A stretch of 64,000 bases of DNA from Winogradskyella pelagia (lineage in GTDB: Bacteria; Bacteroidota; Bacteroidia; Flavobacteriales; Flavobacteriaceae): NCBI RefSeq assembly GCF_017581965.1, contig NZ_JAGEVF010000001.1:124001-188000 (forward strand). The letters run 5' to 3'. The notes under the pieces are model-generated. The model searched no databases. It was not told where the DNA came from and saw nothing but the letters and a program-made list of their open reading frames with translations. Below, in pieces: positions 44,713 through 53,483 of this stretch (position 1 is its first letter; each line of letters begins with the position of its first letter). A program made the position numbers and the translations under genes.

Positions 44713-45384
44713 TTACATGCGCTTTATGCGACCGCCGAATACTCGACTTTCATCAATCTTTTGAGGATTTCCATAAATATATACGTCACCTCCTGCCCTA
44801 ATTCTGATAACAGCTAATTCTGAAGCGTTTATATAGGCCTCTCCTGCGGCATTAATACTAACCTCAGTTTTTTCAGTAACCATGTCTTTGGCATTATATA
44901 TACCACCAGTATAAATAGAAATATCTTGATTTTTTGAGATGCCTGAGGTGTTTATTATACCACCTGTAACAGCTCTTAGATTTGCATATTTAGTATTTAG
45001 TTGAGCGGTTATCTCTCCACCTTCTTGGACCTTAAGGTCTATTTCAAATTGGTCTATAACGTCCGCAACTTCAATTTTAGCACCTTCATTTGCATCTATA
45101 ACATCGACGGAGGTATAGTGAAGCACAACTACTGTATCGCTACCGGTATAGATTTCCTCGAGATTCATTCTAATTTTAAGTTTCCCATTTTTATTCAACA
45201 CCTCAACTTCATTTCGGTTATTACCTGTTATTACAACTTTATTAACATCAGATTTAATCATCTTAACTTTAATTAAGTCATAAACTTTTACGGTATTAAA
45301 TTCGCCCACCGTTTTTTCGAAAGTGTCCTGGGCTGAAGCAAACCCGATAATTAAAAGTGTAAATGAAAGTAATATGGATTTCAT
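44713..45384 (-). CDS. Head-GIN domain protein (DUF2807), exported
   Basis: 223 residues with a signal peptide (MKSILLSFTLLIIGFASA, cut before QD). The remainder repeats short beta-strands of the kind V-x-I-x-x-x-A-x-G-x-I, which make the parallel beta-roll of DUF2807/head-GIN proteins. FNTVKVYDLIKVKMI opens the domain. These proteins are common in Bacteroidota and are envelope proteins of unknown function. It is upstream of the LysE gene in the same direction, with its own start region. Confidence 0.85.
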   Translation of the reverse strand: MKSILLSFTLLIIGFASAQDTFEKTVGEFNTVKVYDLIKVKMIKSDVNKVVITGNNRNEVEVLNKNGKLKIRMNLEEIYTGSDTVVVLHYTSVDVIDANEGAKIEVADVIDQFEIDLKVQEGGEITAQLNTKYANLRAVTGGIINTSGISKNQDISIYTGGIYNAKDMVTEKTEVSINAAGEAYINASELAVIRIRAGGDVYIYGNPQKIDESRVFGGRIKRM

Positions 45385-45437
45385 AACGTTTTGTTTTGTT
45401 AGAATGATGTCAATTTTTTTAAATTGTTACAGTTTGT

Positions 45438-45674
45438 CTACTTTACTCGGTACATTTTTTTACTAAATAACCACTTCAAATAAATTTCTTTCTCCGACTG
45501 TTTGACAATTATTGAACGCCTAGGAGACAAAACAACAGCAACAACAGCAGATATCGCTCCTAAAACACCAGAGCTTTCAATAGTTAAAAAACGGCCCACA
45601 ATTAACCTGCACGTGGCAAAAATTACAAAAAATATTAGAAACGATATTAGAATGGCTTTTGTGTTTGCTGACAT
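45438..45674 (-). CDS. Small membrane protein of unknown function
   Basis: 78 residues with two hydrophobic segments (about 7-26 and 35-50) and a basic C-terminus containing SPRRSIIVKQSEKEIYLKW. I do not recognise a family. It starts three bases after the stop of the YbjQ gene and follows it in an apparent three-gene operon, which supports it being real. Confidence 0.6.
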   Translation of the reverse strand: MSANTKAILISFLIFFVIFATCRLIVGRFLTIESSGVLGAISAVVAVVLSPRRSIIVKQSEKEIYLKWLFSKKMYRVK

Positions 45675-45677
45675 AAT

Positions 45678-45977
45678 TTAGAGTGCTACTTTTACTGCGG
45701 TACCAGTGACAGATACCATGGCATAATTACCTGTTGTTAGTTCAATTTCTACCTTAATTCCAACTACTGCGTTGGCATTAAGCTGTTTGGCATTTTCCCT
45801 AAGGCGTTGAAAAGCTTGTTCTTTGGTAGAATCTACACTATTTTGAATTCTTTTAATGTATTTAGACACGCTAAATCCCATAGCCATGACTTCATCATGT
45901 ACAGCTACACCAGTTACAATACCCAAATAATCAACGATATTGTAGCCCTCAATGGAATTTGTGGTTGTTAGTATCAT
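45678..45977 (-). CDS. YbjQ/UPF0145 family protein
   Basis: 99 residues, close to the family's usual 105. The start ILTTTNSIEGYNIVDYLGIVTG and later ANAVVGIKVE match the YbjQ (DUF74, sometimes called heavy-metal-binding) fold, which forms a pentameric ring. There is no clear metal-ligand set and its role is unknown. It overlaps the zinc-ribbon gene upstream by four bases (ATGA type) and is followed by a small membrane protein gene. Confidence 0.88.
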   Translation of the reverse strand: MILTTTNSIEGYNIVDYLGIVTGVAVHDEVMAMGFSVSKYIKRIQNSVDSTKEQAFQRLRENAKQLNANAVVGIKVEIELTTGNYAMVSVTGTAVKVAL

Positions 45978-46225
45978 AGTGATTTATGTTTTAAATAGGC
46001 TTCCCATAATTGATGTGGATTGTGTACAGATAATTCAATACTGCCGCAGGAACCACAGATATTTGCTTGGAGCTGCCCTTTTTCAAATTTATTAAAGAAA
46101 ATATTATCCGTTGTTTTTATATGAATGGATAAATCTCTCATTTGATTCATGTGCCCATAGTCTACAATTCTTACTTCTGGGATTATCTTATTTGAACCAC
46201 ATTTGTGGCAAGAATTAGTATCCAT
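45974..46225 (-). CDS. Small zinc-ribbon protein
   Basis: 83 residues. Two CxxC knuckles, C6-H-K-C9 and C57-G-S-C60, make a zinc ribbon. The middle is polar with no membrane segment. I do not recognise a named family. It begins the operon with the YbjQ gene and the small membrane protein gene, overlapping YbjQ by four bases. Confidence 0.72.
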   Translation of the reverse strand: MDTNSCHKCGSNKIIPEVRIVDYGHMNQMRDLSIHIKTTDNIFFNKFEKGQLQANICGSCGSIELSVHNPHQLWEAYLKHKSL

Positions 46226-46286
46226 AATTATTAACTTTTAAATGTTAGAAGCTCAGAACACAATTTTGTTACACCGTTATGTCCAT

Positions 46287-48524
46287 TTATGCTTCAGGCT
46301 TACCAACCATATAAAAATCAAGATGTTTTTTCACTAAATCTGTATTCTTAACCTTAACTATAACCTCATCGCCGAGCTGGTACATGGTCTTGGCCTTTCT
46401 GCCAATCATGGCGTAATGGTCTTGATCAAACTCGTAATGGTCGTCCTTCATATCTCTCACACTTACCATACCTTCACACTTATTGGCTACTATTTCTACG
46501 TAAATTCCCCAATCTGTAACACCAGAAATAACACCTAAAAAATCGTCATCTTGATGATCTTGCATAAAGCGAATCTGCATGTATTTAATAGAGTCGCGCT
46601 CAGCTTTTGTTGCTAGATATTCCATATTACTGGAATGCTTGCAGCGTTCCTCATAAAGCTCCTCATTTGCCGACTTACCACCATCGAGATAATGCTGTAA
46701 AAGACGATGTGCCATTACATCTGGATAACGCCGTATAGGAGAGGTAAAATGACTGTAATACTCAAAGGCCAAACCGTAATGTCCAATATTATGTGTGGTA
46801 TATTCTGCCTTAGACATGGTGCGTATAGTAAGGGTGTCTACTAAATTTTGTTCTTTTTTACCTACAACATCAGACAGCAATTTATTTAAAGAAGATGCCA
46901 CACTATTGCGATCTTTAAAATTTAATTTGTGTCCAAATCGACCTACCACCGTTTGCAACTGTGCTAATTTAGACTCGTCTGGCTCATCGTGTACACGATA
47001 CACGAAGGTTTTTTTTGGTTTTTGTTTCCCAATAAACTCTGACACCTTTCTATTAGCCAATAACATAAACTCTTCAATAAGTTTGTTGGCATCCTTGCTG
47101 GTTTTAAAGAAAACACCTACTGGATTGGCGTCGCTGTCTAAATCGAATTTAACCTCTACCTTATCAAATGAAATAGCACCTTCTCGCATGCGTTTGGAGC
47201 GCATTTTTTTTGCCAATCGATCCAATATCACAACAGCTTCTGCTATTTCTGGTTTGGTATTGTATTGTTTCTCTGTTAGGGAAACTTCTTTTGGTATAGA
47301 GGTGTTTAATTGAGAAGCTTGCACTGCACCTAGTGTTGCTTTAGGATTATTTTCTATGATGGCCTGGGCCTCTTCATAGGCGAAGCGCGCATCCGAGTAA
47401 GTTACCGTTCTACCGAACCATTCGTTTTTAATCTCACATTTATCGTTCATTTGAAACACCGCAGAAAAGGTATACTTTTCTTCACGTGGTCGTAAGGAAC
47501 AAGCACCGTTAGAAAGTCGCTCTGGTAACATAGGCACCACACGATCCACTAAATAAATAGAAGTAGCCCGCTCATAGGCTTCCTCATCTAAAACTGTGTC
47601 TGGTTTTACGTAATGAGATACGTCTGCGATATGTATACCTATTTCGTAAATCCCATTTCTTAAAACGGTAAACGATAAGGCGTCATCAAAATCCTTAGCA
47701 TCCTTAGGGTCTATGGTAAAGGTTAAATCCTTACGCATATCTCGACGTTTAGCAATTTCTTCTGGTTTTATTGAAATATCTATGTTATTAGCATAAGTTT
47801 CTACCTCTTGAGGAAACTCCAATGGTAAGCCATATTCAGCCATAATAGAGTTAATCTCAGTCCCATGTTCTCCTGGTTTACCAAGTACTTTAATAACTTT
47901 TCCGTTTGGTGAATCTGACTTTTCTGGCCAATCTTCCAATGATACTAATACTTTGTCACCATCCTCTGCTTTATTAGTTTTGTTCATAGGTACAAAAATA
48001 TCGGTGTACATTTTGGTATTATCGGCTACGACAAAGGCAAAATTCTTTTTTGAGTGAATCTGTATGGTCCCAACATACTCGGATTTGGCGCGTTTAATAA
48101 CCCTAGTGATTTCACCTTCTTGTTTACCACGATGCTTTCTGCGGTATGCATAAAACTCTACTTCGTCTCCGTCTAAAGCTTTGTTAATGTTATTAGAGGC
48201 AACAAAGATATCGTCTTCAAAATCGTCAGAAATGATATAGCCGTTACCCCTGGCACTCATATCTAATATACCAGTAAAATATTCTGTGTTTACAACAGCT
48301 TTAAATTTACCACGCTCTACCTCCTCAATGTCGCCCTTTGCCTTTAATTGGTGGAGTTTTTTAATTATTTGATTGCGACTACTAGCATCGTCAAATCCAA
48401 GCTTAGAGGCAATTTGTTTATAGTTAAAGGCTTTATTTCGTTCTTTTTTTAGAATACCAAGTATAGTATTGGTAAGGTTGGAAATCTTATTTTTTCTAGA
48501 CTTCCTTTTTTTCTTTCTTGTCAT
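46287..48524 (-). CDS. rnr: Ribonuclease R
   Basis: 745 residues. A basic N-terminus (MTRKKKRKSRKNK) and a winged-helix segment (about 13-75) precede cold-shock domains (about 80-215). The RNB catalytic domain has TIDPKDAKDFDDAL (270-283; D272, D278, D280, D281 bind Mg). A C-terminal S1 domain follows, about 655-740. It is a 3'-5' exoribonuclease that digests structured RNA and helps in rRNA and tmRNA-related decay. It starts beside the candidate origin and is read away from it. Confidence 0.96.
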   Translation of the reverse strand: MTRKKKRKSRKNKISNLTNTILGILKKERNKAFNYKQIASKLGFDDASSRNQIIKKLHQLKAKGDIEEVERGKFKAVVNTEYFTGILDMSARGNGYIISDDFEDDIFVASNNINKALDGDEVEFYAYRRKHRGKQEGEITRVIKRAKSEYVGTIQIHSKKNFAFVVADNTKMYTDIFVPMNKTNKAEDGDKVLVSLEDWPEKSDSPNGKVIKVLGKPGEHGTEINSIMAEYGLPLEFPQEVETYANNIDISIKPEEIAKRRDMRKDLTFTIDPKDAKDFDDALSFTVLRNGIYEIGIHIADVSHYVKPDTVLDEEAYERATSIYLVDRVVPMLPERLSNGACSLRPREEKYTFSAVFQMNDKCEIKNEWFGRTVTYSDARFAYEEAQAIIENNPKATLGAVQASQLNTSIPKEVSLTEKQYNTKPEIAEAVVILDRLAKKMRSKRMREGAISFDKVEVKFDLDSDANPVGVFFKTSKDANKLIEEFMLLANRKVSEFIGKQKPKKTFVYRVHDEPDESKLAQLQTVVGRFGHKLNFKDRNSVASSLNKLLSDVVGKKEQNLVDTLTIRTMSKAEYTTHNIGHYGLAFEYYSHFTSPIRRYPDVMAHRLLQHYLDGGKSANEELYEERCKHSSNMEYLATKAERDSIKYMQIRFMQDHQDDDFLGVISGVTDWGIYVEIVANKCEGMVSVRDMKDDHYEFDQDHYAMIGRKAKTMYQLGDEVIVKVKNTDLVKKHLDFYMVGKPEA

Positions 48525-48682
48525 TTAATTTGTAATCATATTCACTTCCCAAAGGTGTTAGGAATTCTTCTTTTAAAACTTAATACAAATAGTGAAGTGC
48601 ATATTAAGTTATTACAAAGCTAAGGTATTAATATTTAATTAAGTTGAGTGAAGGTCAAATAAACAGAAAGCCAATTTTGAAC

Positions 48683-48691
48683 TTATCAACA
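48683..48691 (+). other. DnaA box-like 9-mer 1
   Basis: TTATCAACA, one base from the E. coli-type TTATCCACA and a common DnaA-box variant. Candidate initiator binding site in the AT-rich gap. Confidence 0.45.
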
Positions 48692-48887
48692 CATATATAC
48701 ATATTATCATTTTTCTTTTAAAATATTAAAAAATAAATAATTATGATTATAGGGTGTTAATAGGTAGTATAACTTTATGCAGTTTTATTTTGGAATTTTG
48801 TAGTTGACATTTTGTTATTAACTAATGAACATAAAAAGTATAGTCAACTTATTTAAAATGAGAATAGTCTTAATTATTATAAACAAC

Positions 48888-48896
48888 TGTTGATAA
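48888..48896 (-). other. DnaA box-like 9-mer 2, opposite orientation
   Basis: TGTTGATAA on the plus strand is the reverse complement of TTATCAACA. It sits in a short inverted repeat (CTGTT-GAT-AACAG, 48887-48899), about 200 bases from the first box. Confidence 0.45.
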
Positions 48897-49120
48897 CAGT
48901 AAAACACATAATTTATGAATATAATTTTAACTTTTAATGGTTAATTACTCAACTTTTAGGTTTAATAAGTTACTAGAAATTATAGCTTAAATTATTTGGT
49001 CAGTCTATTACAATACTGCTTTGTAAATTTTATTCAATTATCAAATATTTTTTTGTGATTACTTGTAAACAGTTATGAACATGTAATACCTAATATTATT
49101 AACCACGATGTATTAATTTG

Positions 49121-49128
49121 TAACTTTG
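49121..49128 (+). promoter_or_regulatory. -7 promoter box of rpiB
   Basis: TAACTTTG is an exact TAnnTTTG match, 24 bases before the rpiB ATG at 49153. The in-frame TTG at 49126 lies inside this box and is therefore not the start. Confidence 0.5.
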
Positions 49129-49152
49129 TCTTTTAAACTATTAAAATGCATT

Positions 49153-49587
49153 ATGACTATATCAATTGGTAACGACCATGCAGGTCCAGATTATAAAAAA
49201 GCAATTGTTGAACACCTTGAATCTAAAGGGATAACAGTGCAAAACTACGGTACAGATTCTCTTGACAGCGTAGATTATCCAGATTTTGTACATCCTGTAG
49301 CTAAAGATGTTAACGATGCTAAAGTAGATTTCGGAATTTTAATCTGTGGAAGTGCCAACGGTGTTGCCATGACGGCTAATAAATACCAAAATGTAAGAGC
49401 TGGTGTATGTTGGATGAATGAGATTACAGAATTAACACGTCAGCACAACAACGCAAATATTATTTGCATACCTGCGCGCTACACCTCGCTACCTCAAGCT
49501 ATCAAAATGGTAGACACATTTTTAAACACAGCTTTTGAAGGTGGACGTCATCAAAACCGCGTTAATAAAATACCAATGTCTTGCTAA
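49153..49587 (+). CDS. rpiB: Ribose-5-phosphate isomerase B
   Basis: 144 residues from the ATG at 49153 (MTISIGNDHAG). The active-site region is ICGSANGVAMTANK, with the Cys that acts as base and the ANK end typical of RpiB. GNDHAGPDYK is the phosphate-binding start. The enzyme interconverts ribose-5-phosphate and ribulose-5-phosphate in the pentose phosphate pathway. It is followed after 12 bases by a CDF gene and is the first gene to the right of the candidate origin. Confidence 0.95.
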   Translation: MTISIGNDHAGPDYKKAIVEHLESKGITVQNYGTDSLDSVDYPDFVHPVAKDVNDAKVDFGILICGSANGVAMTANKYQNVRAGVCWMNEITELTRQHNNANIICIPARYTSLPQAIKMVDTFLNTAFEGGRHQNRVNKIPMSC

Positions 49588-49599
49588 ACTTCGCATAGC

Positions 49600-50511
49600 A
49601 TGGGACACGCGCACGAACATCATCATGACCATCAAAATCTTAGTGGGCGTAATCTCTTAATTTCTATTGTACTTAATATTCTTATCACCGTAGCTCAAGT
49701 TATTGGTGGTATTTGGTCTGGGAGTTTAGCCCTACTTAGTGATGCACTCCATAATTTTAGTGATGTTTTATCTTTAGTTATTAGTTACATTGCCAATGTA
49801 TTAGTTAAGCGAAAAGCCTCTCTAAAACGCACATTTGGTTATAAACGTGCTGAAATTTTAGCAGCTTTTATCAATGCCAGTACATTAGTTATTGTTGCTA
49901 TTCTTTTAATTATTGAAGCTGTTGAGCGTTTTCAAAATCCACAAGAAATAAAATCGAATCTTGTCATCTGGTTATCTGTTATTGCCATTCTTGGAAATGG
50001 TTTTAGTGTGTTGTTATTAAAAGGAAACGCCAGTGATAATATGAATATGAAAAGTGCCTATCTCCACTTGCTTACAGATATGATGGCAAGTGTTGCTGTA
50101 TTAATAGGTGGTTTACTTATGAAATATTATCAGATTTGGTGGATAGATAGTGTACTCACTTTTGCTATAGCGGTGTATTTAATTATTATGGGTTGGGATT
50201 TATTAAAGAATTCTACCAAAGTGTTGCTGTTGTTTACACCTCAATCGGTACCAATTAAATCTATTGTTTCTGATATTCAGAATATTGAATTGGTAAAAAA
50301 TGTGCACCATGTGCATGTTTGGCAACTCAATGAAGATGAGATTCATTTAGAAGCACATATAGATTTTACTGAAGATATTCAATTATCTACATTTGATACT
50401 ATTTTAAACACTATTGAAGCTATTGTGAAGGAGAAATATCATATCAACCATATAAACATTCAACCAGAATTTGGTAAATGCGATGCCAAGGATGTGATTG
50501 TCCAAGATTAA
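49600..50511 (+). CDS. Cation diffusion facilitator (Zn/Co/Cd exporter)
   Basis: 303 residues. A His-rich start (MGHAHEHHHDH) is followed by six membrane segments. HNFSD in the second and HLLTD in the fifth helix carry the transport-site ligands of CDF proteins (the HxxxD type found in Zn-selective members). The C-terminal cytoplasmic domain (about 210-300) has HHVHVWQLN, the metal-binding fold. It exports Zn or similar ions against protons. It is in an operon with rpiB and the GNAT gene. Confidence 0.93.
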   Translation: MGHAHEHHHDHQNLSGRNLLISIVLNILITVAQVIGGIWSGSLALLSDALHNFSDVLSLVISYIANVLVKRKASLKRTFGYKRAEILAAFINASTLVIVAILLIIEAVERFQNPQEIKSNLVIWLSVIAILGNGFSVLLLKGNASDNMNMKSAYLHLLTDMMASVAVLIGGLLMKYYQIWWIDSVLTFAIAVYLIIMGWDLLKNSTKVLLLFTPQSVPIKSIVSDIQNIELVKNVHHVHVWQLNEDEIHLEAHIDFTEDIQLSTFDTILNTIEAIVKEKYHINHINIQPEFGKCDAKDVIVQD

Positions 50512-50523
50512 TAAATAAAGCAT

Positions 50524-50967
50524 ATGCTAAACATAGTAACAAAATCTTTTAATGAGCTGAATACTGATGAGCTTTATAAATTATTACAATTACGTAGTGA
50601 AGTATTTGTGGTTGAGCAAGACTGCGTCTATCAAGATATTGATGATAAAGACCAAAGAGCGCTTCATATCCTAGGATTTAAGGATGGAAGTTTAGTAGCA
50701 TATACACGCGTGTTTAAACCTGGTGATTATTTTAATGAAGCCAGTATTGGTAGGGTAGTGGTGGAGGAGAACGAACGCAATCATTCCTATGGTTATGCTA
50801 TTATGAAAGCTTCAATTGAAGCCATAAAGAACAAATTTAAAACTTTAGATATTAGGATTTCAGCGCAAACTTATTTGACTAAGTTTTATAATAATCTAGG
50901 TTTTTATAAAGTAGGAGAGGAGTACCTAGAAGATGGTATTCCGCATATAAATATGCTTTTGCATTAA
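50524..50967 (+). CDS. GNAT family N-acetyltransferase, ElaA-like
   Basis: 147 residues. LLQLRSEVFVVEQDCVYQDID (read here as two blocks, LLQLRSEVFVVEQ and VYQDID) is the ElaA opening, and GRVVVEENERNHSYGYAIM holds the acetyl-CoA-binding region. The substrate is unknown. It is twelve bases after the CDF gene. Its last four bases overlap the end of the convergent OmpA gene. Confidence 0.9.
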   Translation: MLNIVTKSFNELNTDELYKLLQLRSEVFVVEQDCVYQDIDDKDQRALHILGFKDGSLVAYTRVFKPGDYFNEASIGRVVVEENERNHSYGYAIMKASIEAIKNKFKTLDIRISAQTYLTKFYNNLGFYKVGEEYLEDGIPHINMLLH

Positions 50968-51803
50968 TTAGCAGATTTATCAATTCTAGTCACTAAAATT
51001 TCTACGCGCCGATCGAGTTCTGGCGCCCCACCAAGCGGGAATTTTCTGCGTTGACCGACATATCTCATACGTATACGTTTAACTCCTTTCTTAGCTAGAT
51101 AATCATAGACATATTTAGCCCTGGCAACGGATAAATTACGGATTTTGGTTTTGCGATCAATAGCATCTCGTGTGCCGTGTGTGCAACACACGTGGCCTTC
51201 AATGGTAAAATGAACATCTGGTCTTTGGGCAAGAATTTTAGCAATTTTATCTAGTACCTTCTCCGAGTCTTTGGTTAAATAACTATAACCAGTCCTAAAG
51301 TATATATTTTCAAGTTGTATCTTATCACCTTCTTTTAGCTCCCCTTTAAGTAAATCCTCGGTACTTTCTTTTTCTGGTAACTTTTCTTTCTTTCTTGGTG
51401 GATCGTAGGGTTGAACTATTATTTCTACTTTTCTATTAAGTCCTCTAATCTTGTAAACATCTTGATCGGCCACTATATTTAAAAGAATTTCACCTTTACC
51501 ATCAACGTTGGTTATTAAGGTTTCATCAAATTCGTTATTAGAGAAAACTTCTTTAATAGCATCCGCGCGCTGTTGCGAAAGGACCATGTTGTAGCTATCA
51601 CTACCGCGATCATCACAAAAACCGTAAATAGATATTTTTTTTACATCTAAATTTTCAATTTCCGAAAGAAATAACAAGAGTCTGCTGTGTTCGGTTTCGG
51701 GAATATCAAACTCATCGGTGAGAAAATACACCTGATGCTTCATTTCTTTTTGTGCGAGCACAAATTGAAAACTAAATAGTAAAAAAACGATTAGGGACTT
51801 CAT
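50964..51803 (-). CDS. Tandem OmpA-domain envelope protein
   Basis: 279 residues with a signal peptide (cut near VLAQ). There are two OmpA_C-like domains. The first, about 25-130, has IYGFCDDRGSDSYNMVLSQQRADAI. The second, about 160-275, has FTIEGHVCCTHGTRDAIDRKT followed by LSVARAKYVYDYL (given as shorter motifs). Both show the D and R positions that bind diaminopimelate in peptidoglycan. There is no beta-barrel, so it should sit in the periplasm or be held by partners, linking other envelope parts to the wall. The CC pair in the second domain is unusual. Confidence 0.88.
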   Translation of the reverse strand: MKSLIVFLLFSFQFVLAQKEMKHQVYFLTDEFDIPETEHSRLLLFLSEIENLDVKKISIYGFCDDRGSDSYNMVLSQQRADAIKEVFSNNEFDETLITNVDGKGEILLNIVADQDVYKIRGLNRKVEIIVQPYDPPRKKEKLPEKESTEDLLKGELKEGDKIQLENIYFRTGYSYLTKDSEKVLDKIAKILAQRPDVHFTIEGHVCCTHGTRDAIDRKTKIRNLSVARAKYVYDYLAKKGVKRIRMRYVGQRRKFPLGGAPELDRRVEILVTRIDKSAN

Positions 51804-51848
51804 GTTTTTCTATGTTTTCTTAATATTAAATATAAGCAATTATAGGCG

Positions 51849-53483
51849 TTATCTCAAAATACTAGCGTATTGTGTAGGATTATTCAGCACACTTAAAGCT
51901 TTAATAATATCTGGATTTTTAATGGTGTAATATTTATATAGTCCCTCACTGTAGAAGTAGCGTTTTATAATTTCATCAGTGAGCAAAGACTCCAATTGCG
52001 ATTTGTTTTCGTCGATAGCATTTGATTTATAAGACTGAATTGCAGCTGTTAAGTTATGGTAATCAGAGTTAATCACATTATCCAGTTCTTCTTCTTCGGC
52101 AACAGCCATGGCATTATTTAATGCTTTTTCGGTTTTAGTCTCAAAATTAAAACCAGAGGATTTTAAGAAGGTTTTAAACGATTTGTAATCTTTGTCGGAA
52201 AATTCAAAATTTTCAAATTCAGTTACCATATTTTTATAATAATACTCTGTAGCAAAGTTAAAAATTAGATTCTCGCCGACAATCGCTTTGCTAATGGTTG
52301 TTAGCTTTGAGTTTTCAATTTCAATATCTGGTTCAACACCGCCTCCATCAAACACCTCACGGCCATTTTTGGTTTTAAAGACGTTATAATTTTCTTTTTT
52401 TACGCGAGTTGCTTTTCCATTTTCATCCCTATTCCAATAATCTAGTGCTTGTATACAGCGTCCAGACGGTGTATAATACCTAGAAATTGTAATCTTCATC
52501 TGTGTGCCGTAGGTGAGTGGTTTAGGACGTTGAACTAATCCTTTACCAAAACTTCTAGACCCTACGATTACGGCTCTGTCCATATCTTGTAGTGCACCGG
52601 AAACGATTTCACTAGCTGAAGCACTTCTTCCGTCAATAAGTACCACTAAGGGAATCTCAGTATCAACGGGTTCTTTTCTGGTGTAATATGTTTTATTGTA
52701 TTTTTTAACTTTAGATTTTGTTGTTACCACCAATTCATTTTTAGGGACAAAGATGTTGGTAACATTAACGGCCTCTGAAAGTAAGCCTCCAGGATTACCC
52801 CGTAAATCCAATATCATCTGCGTAGCGCCCTGGTTTTTTAAAGCTCTCATTGCTCTAATAGTCTCGGAGGATGCTTTTGCATTAAATTTTCTCAGAACTA
52901 CATAACCCGTTTTATCATCAATCATAGAATAGTGTGGTACGGCTTTAATATCTAAGGATTCTCTAATAATATTTACTGTCTTAACCTCTCCTTGTCGTTT
53001 ATAGGTTACACTTACCTCTGTCCCGGCTGCACCCTGTAATAGGTTTGCCGCATCATCTTTAAAATCAGCCACAGTGACATTGCCCACTTTAATAATTTCA
53101 TCGCCGGCTTTTAAACCCGCCTTGTCAGCAGCGTAATCCTTATAGGGTTCAACAATTACAAGTCTATCTTTTAAAGTAAGTACTCTTGCTCCAATACCTG
53201 TATAGTCGCCAGCATTGTTAATTCGAGAAGCTTCAACATCCTGTTCGTTGTAAAATTGCGTATATGGATCTAAATCAGACAGCATACTTTTAATTGCTGT
53301 ATCCATTAAATCTCCAGGATTGGTATCGTCAACATAATTCATGTTGAGCTCTTTGAACATGGTAGTGAAAATTTCAATCTGCTTGGCAATTTCAAAGAAG
53401 TCGTTTTTAAATGCCGTTGTGCTATAAAAGATGACTAGCGCAACAACGGGAATGACTAGTTTTTTATGGGGTTTTAGTTTCAT
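51849..53483 (-). CDS. S41 family C-terminal processing peptidase
   Basis: 544 residues from the ATG at 53483. An in-frame ATG at 53513 would add ten residues inside rnpA. One N-terminal hydrophobic segment (about 8-24) probably acts as signal or anchor. A PDZ domain is at about 75-165 (RLVIVEPYKDYAADKAGL, GDEIIKV). The S41 catalytic Ser is in SASEIVSGAL and the Lys in SFGKGLVQ. The C-terminal 180 residues are helical. The enzyme cleaves periplasmic proteins near their C-termini. Its start overlaps the 3' end of rnpA by 20 bases, so the two are translated together. Confidence 0.92.
   Translation of the reverse strand: MKLKPHKKLVIPVVALVIFYSTTAFKNDFFEIAKQIEIFTTMFKELNMNYVDDTNPGDLMDTAIKSMLSDLDPYTQFYNEQDVEASRINNAGDYTGIGARVLTLKDRLVIVEPYKDYAADKAGLKAGDEIIKVGNVTVADFKDDAANLLQGAAGTEVSVTYKRQGEVKTVNIIRESLDIKAVPHYSMIDDKTGYVVLRKFNAKASSETIRAMRALKNQGATQMILDLRGNPGGLLSEAVNVTNIFVPKNELVVTTKSKVKKYNKTYYTRKEPVDTEIPLVVLIDGRSASASEIVSGALQDMDRAVIVGSRSFGKGLVQRPKPLTYGTQMKITISRYYTPSGRCIQALDYWNRDENGKATRVKKENYNVFKTKNGREVFDGGGVEPDIEIENSKLTTISKAIVGENLIFNFATEYYYKNMVTEFENFEFSDKDYKSFKTFLKSSGFNFETKTEKALNNAMAVAEEEELDNVINSDYHNLTAAIQSYKSNAIDENKSQLESLLTDEIIKRYFYSEGLYKYYTIKNPDIIKALSVLNNPTQYASILR

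Larger units (their letters stand above)
48525..49120. other. Gene-free AT-rich region, candidate replication origin (oriC)
   Basis: This is the longest stretch without a gene in the window. Sampled lines have 18-22% GC against about 30-45% in nearby genes. It carries two exact TTATCAACA boxes (48683-48691 plus, 48888-48896 minus) and near matches such as TTATGAACA at 49073-49081 and several TTATTAAC(C/T) sequences. By a rough estimate only about 0.02 exact boxes would be expected by chance. Genes on both sides read away from it. Two parS-like sites are 17-19 kb to the left. It also must contain the rnr and rpiB promoters. No ORF or RNA gene is convincing. Confidence 0.5.

Noticed and set aside
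45608-45617. CACGTG core similar to parS
   Set aside because: The flanking bases do not form the GTTC/GAAC arms and it lies inside a coding region.
46795-47313. Open frame of 172 codons on the plus strand
   Set aside because: It runs antisense inside rnr, whose catalytic domain it overlaps; its product has no family features and no promoter.
51187-51195. CACGTGG similar to parS
   Set aside because: Flanks do not match and it lies inside the OmpA gene.
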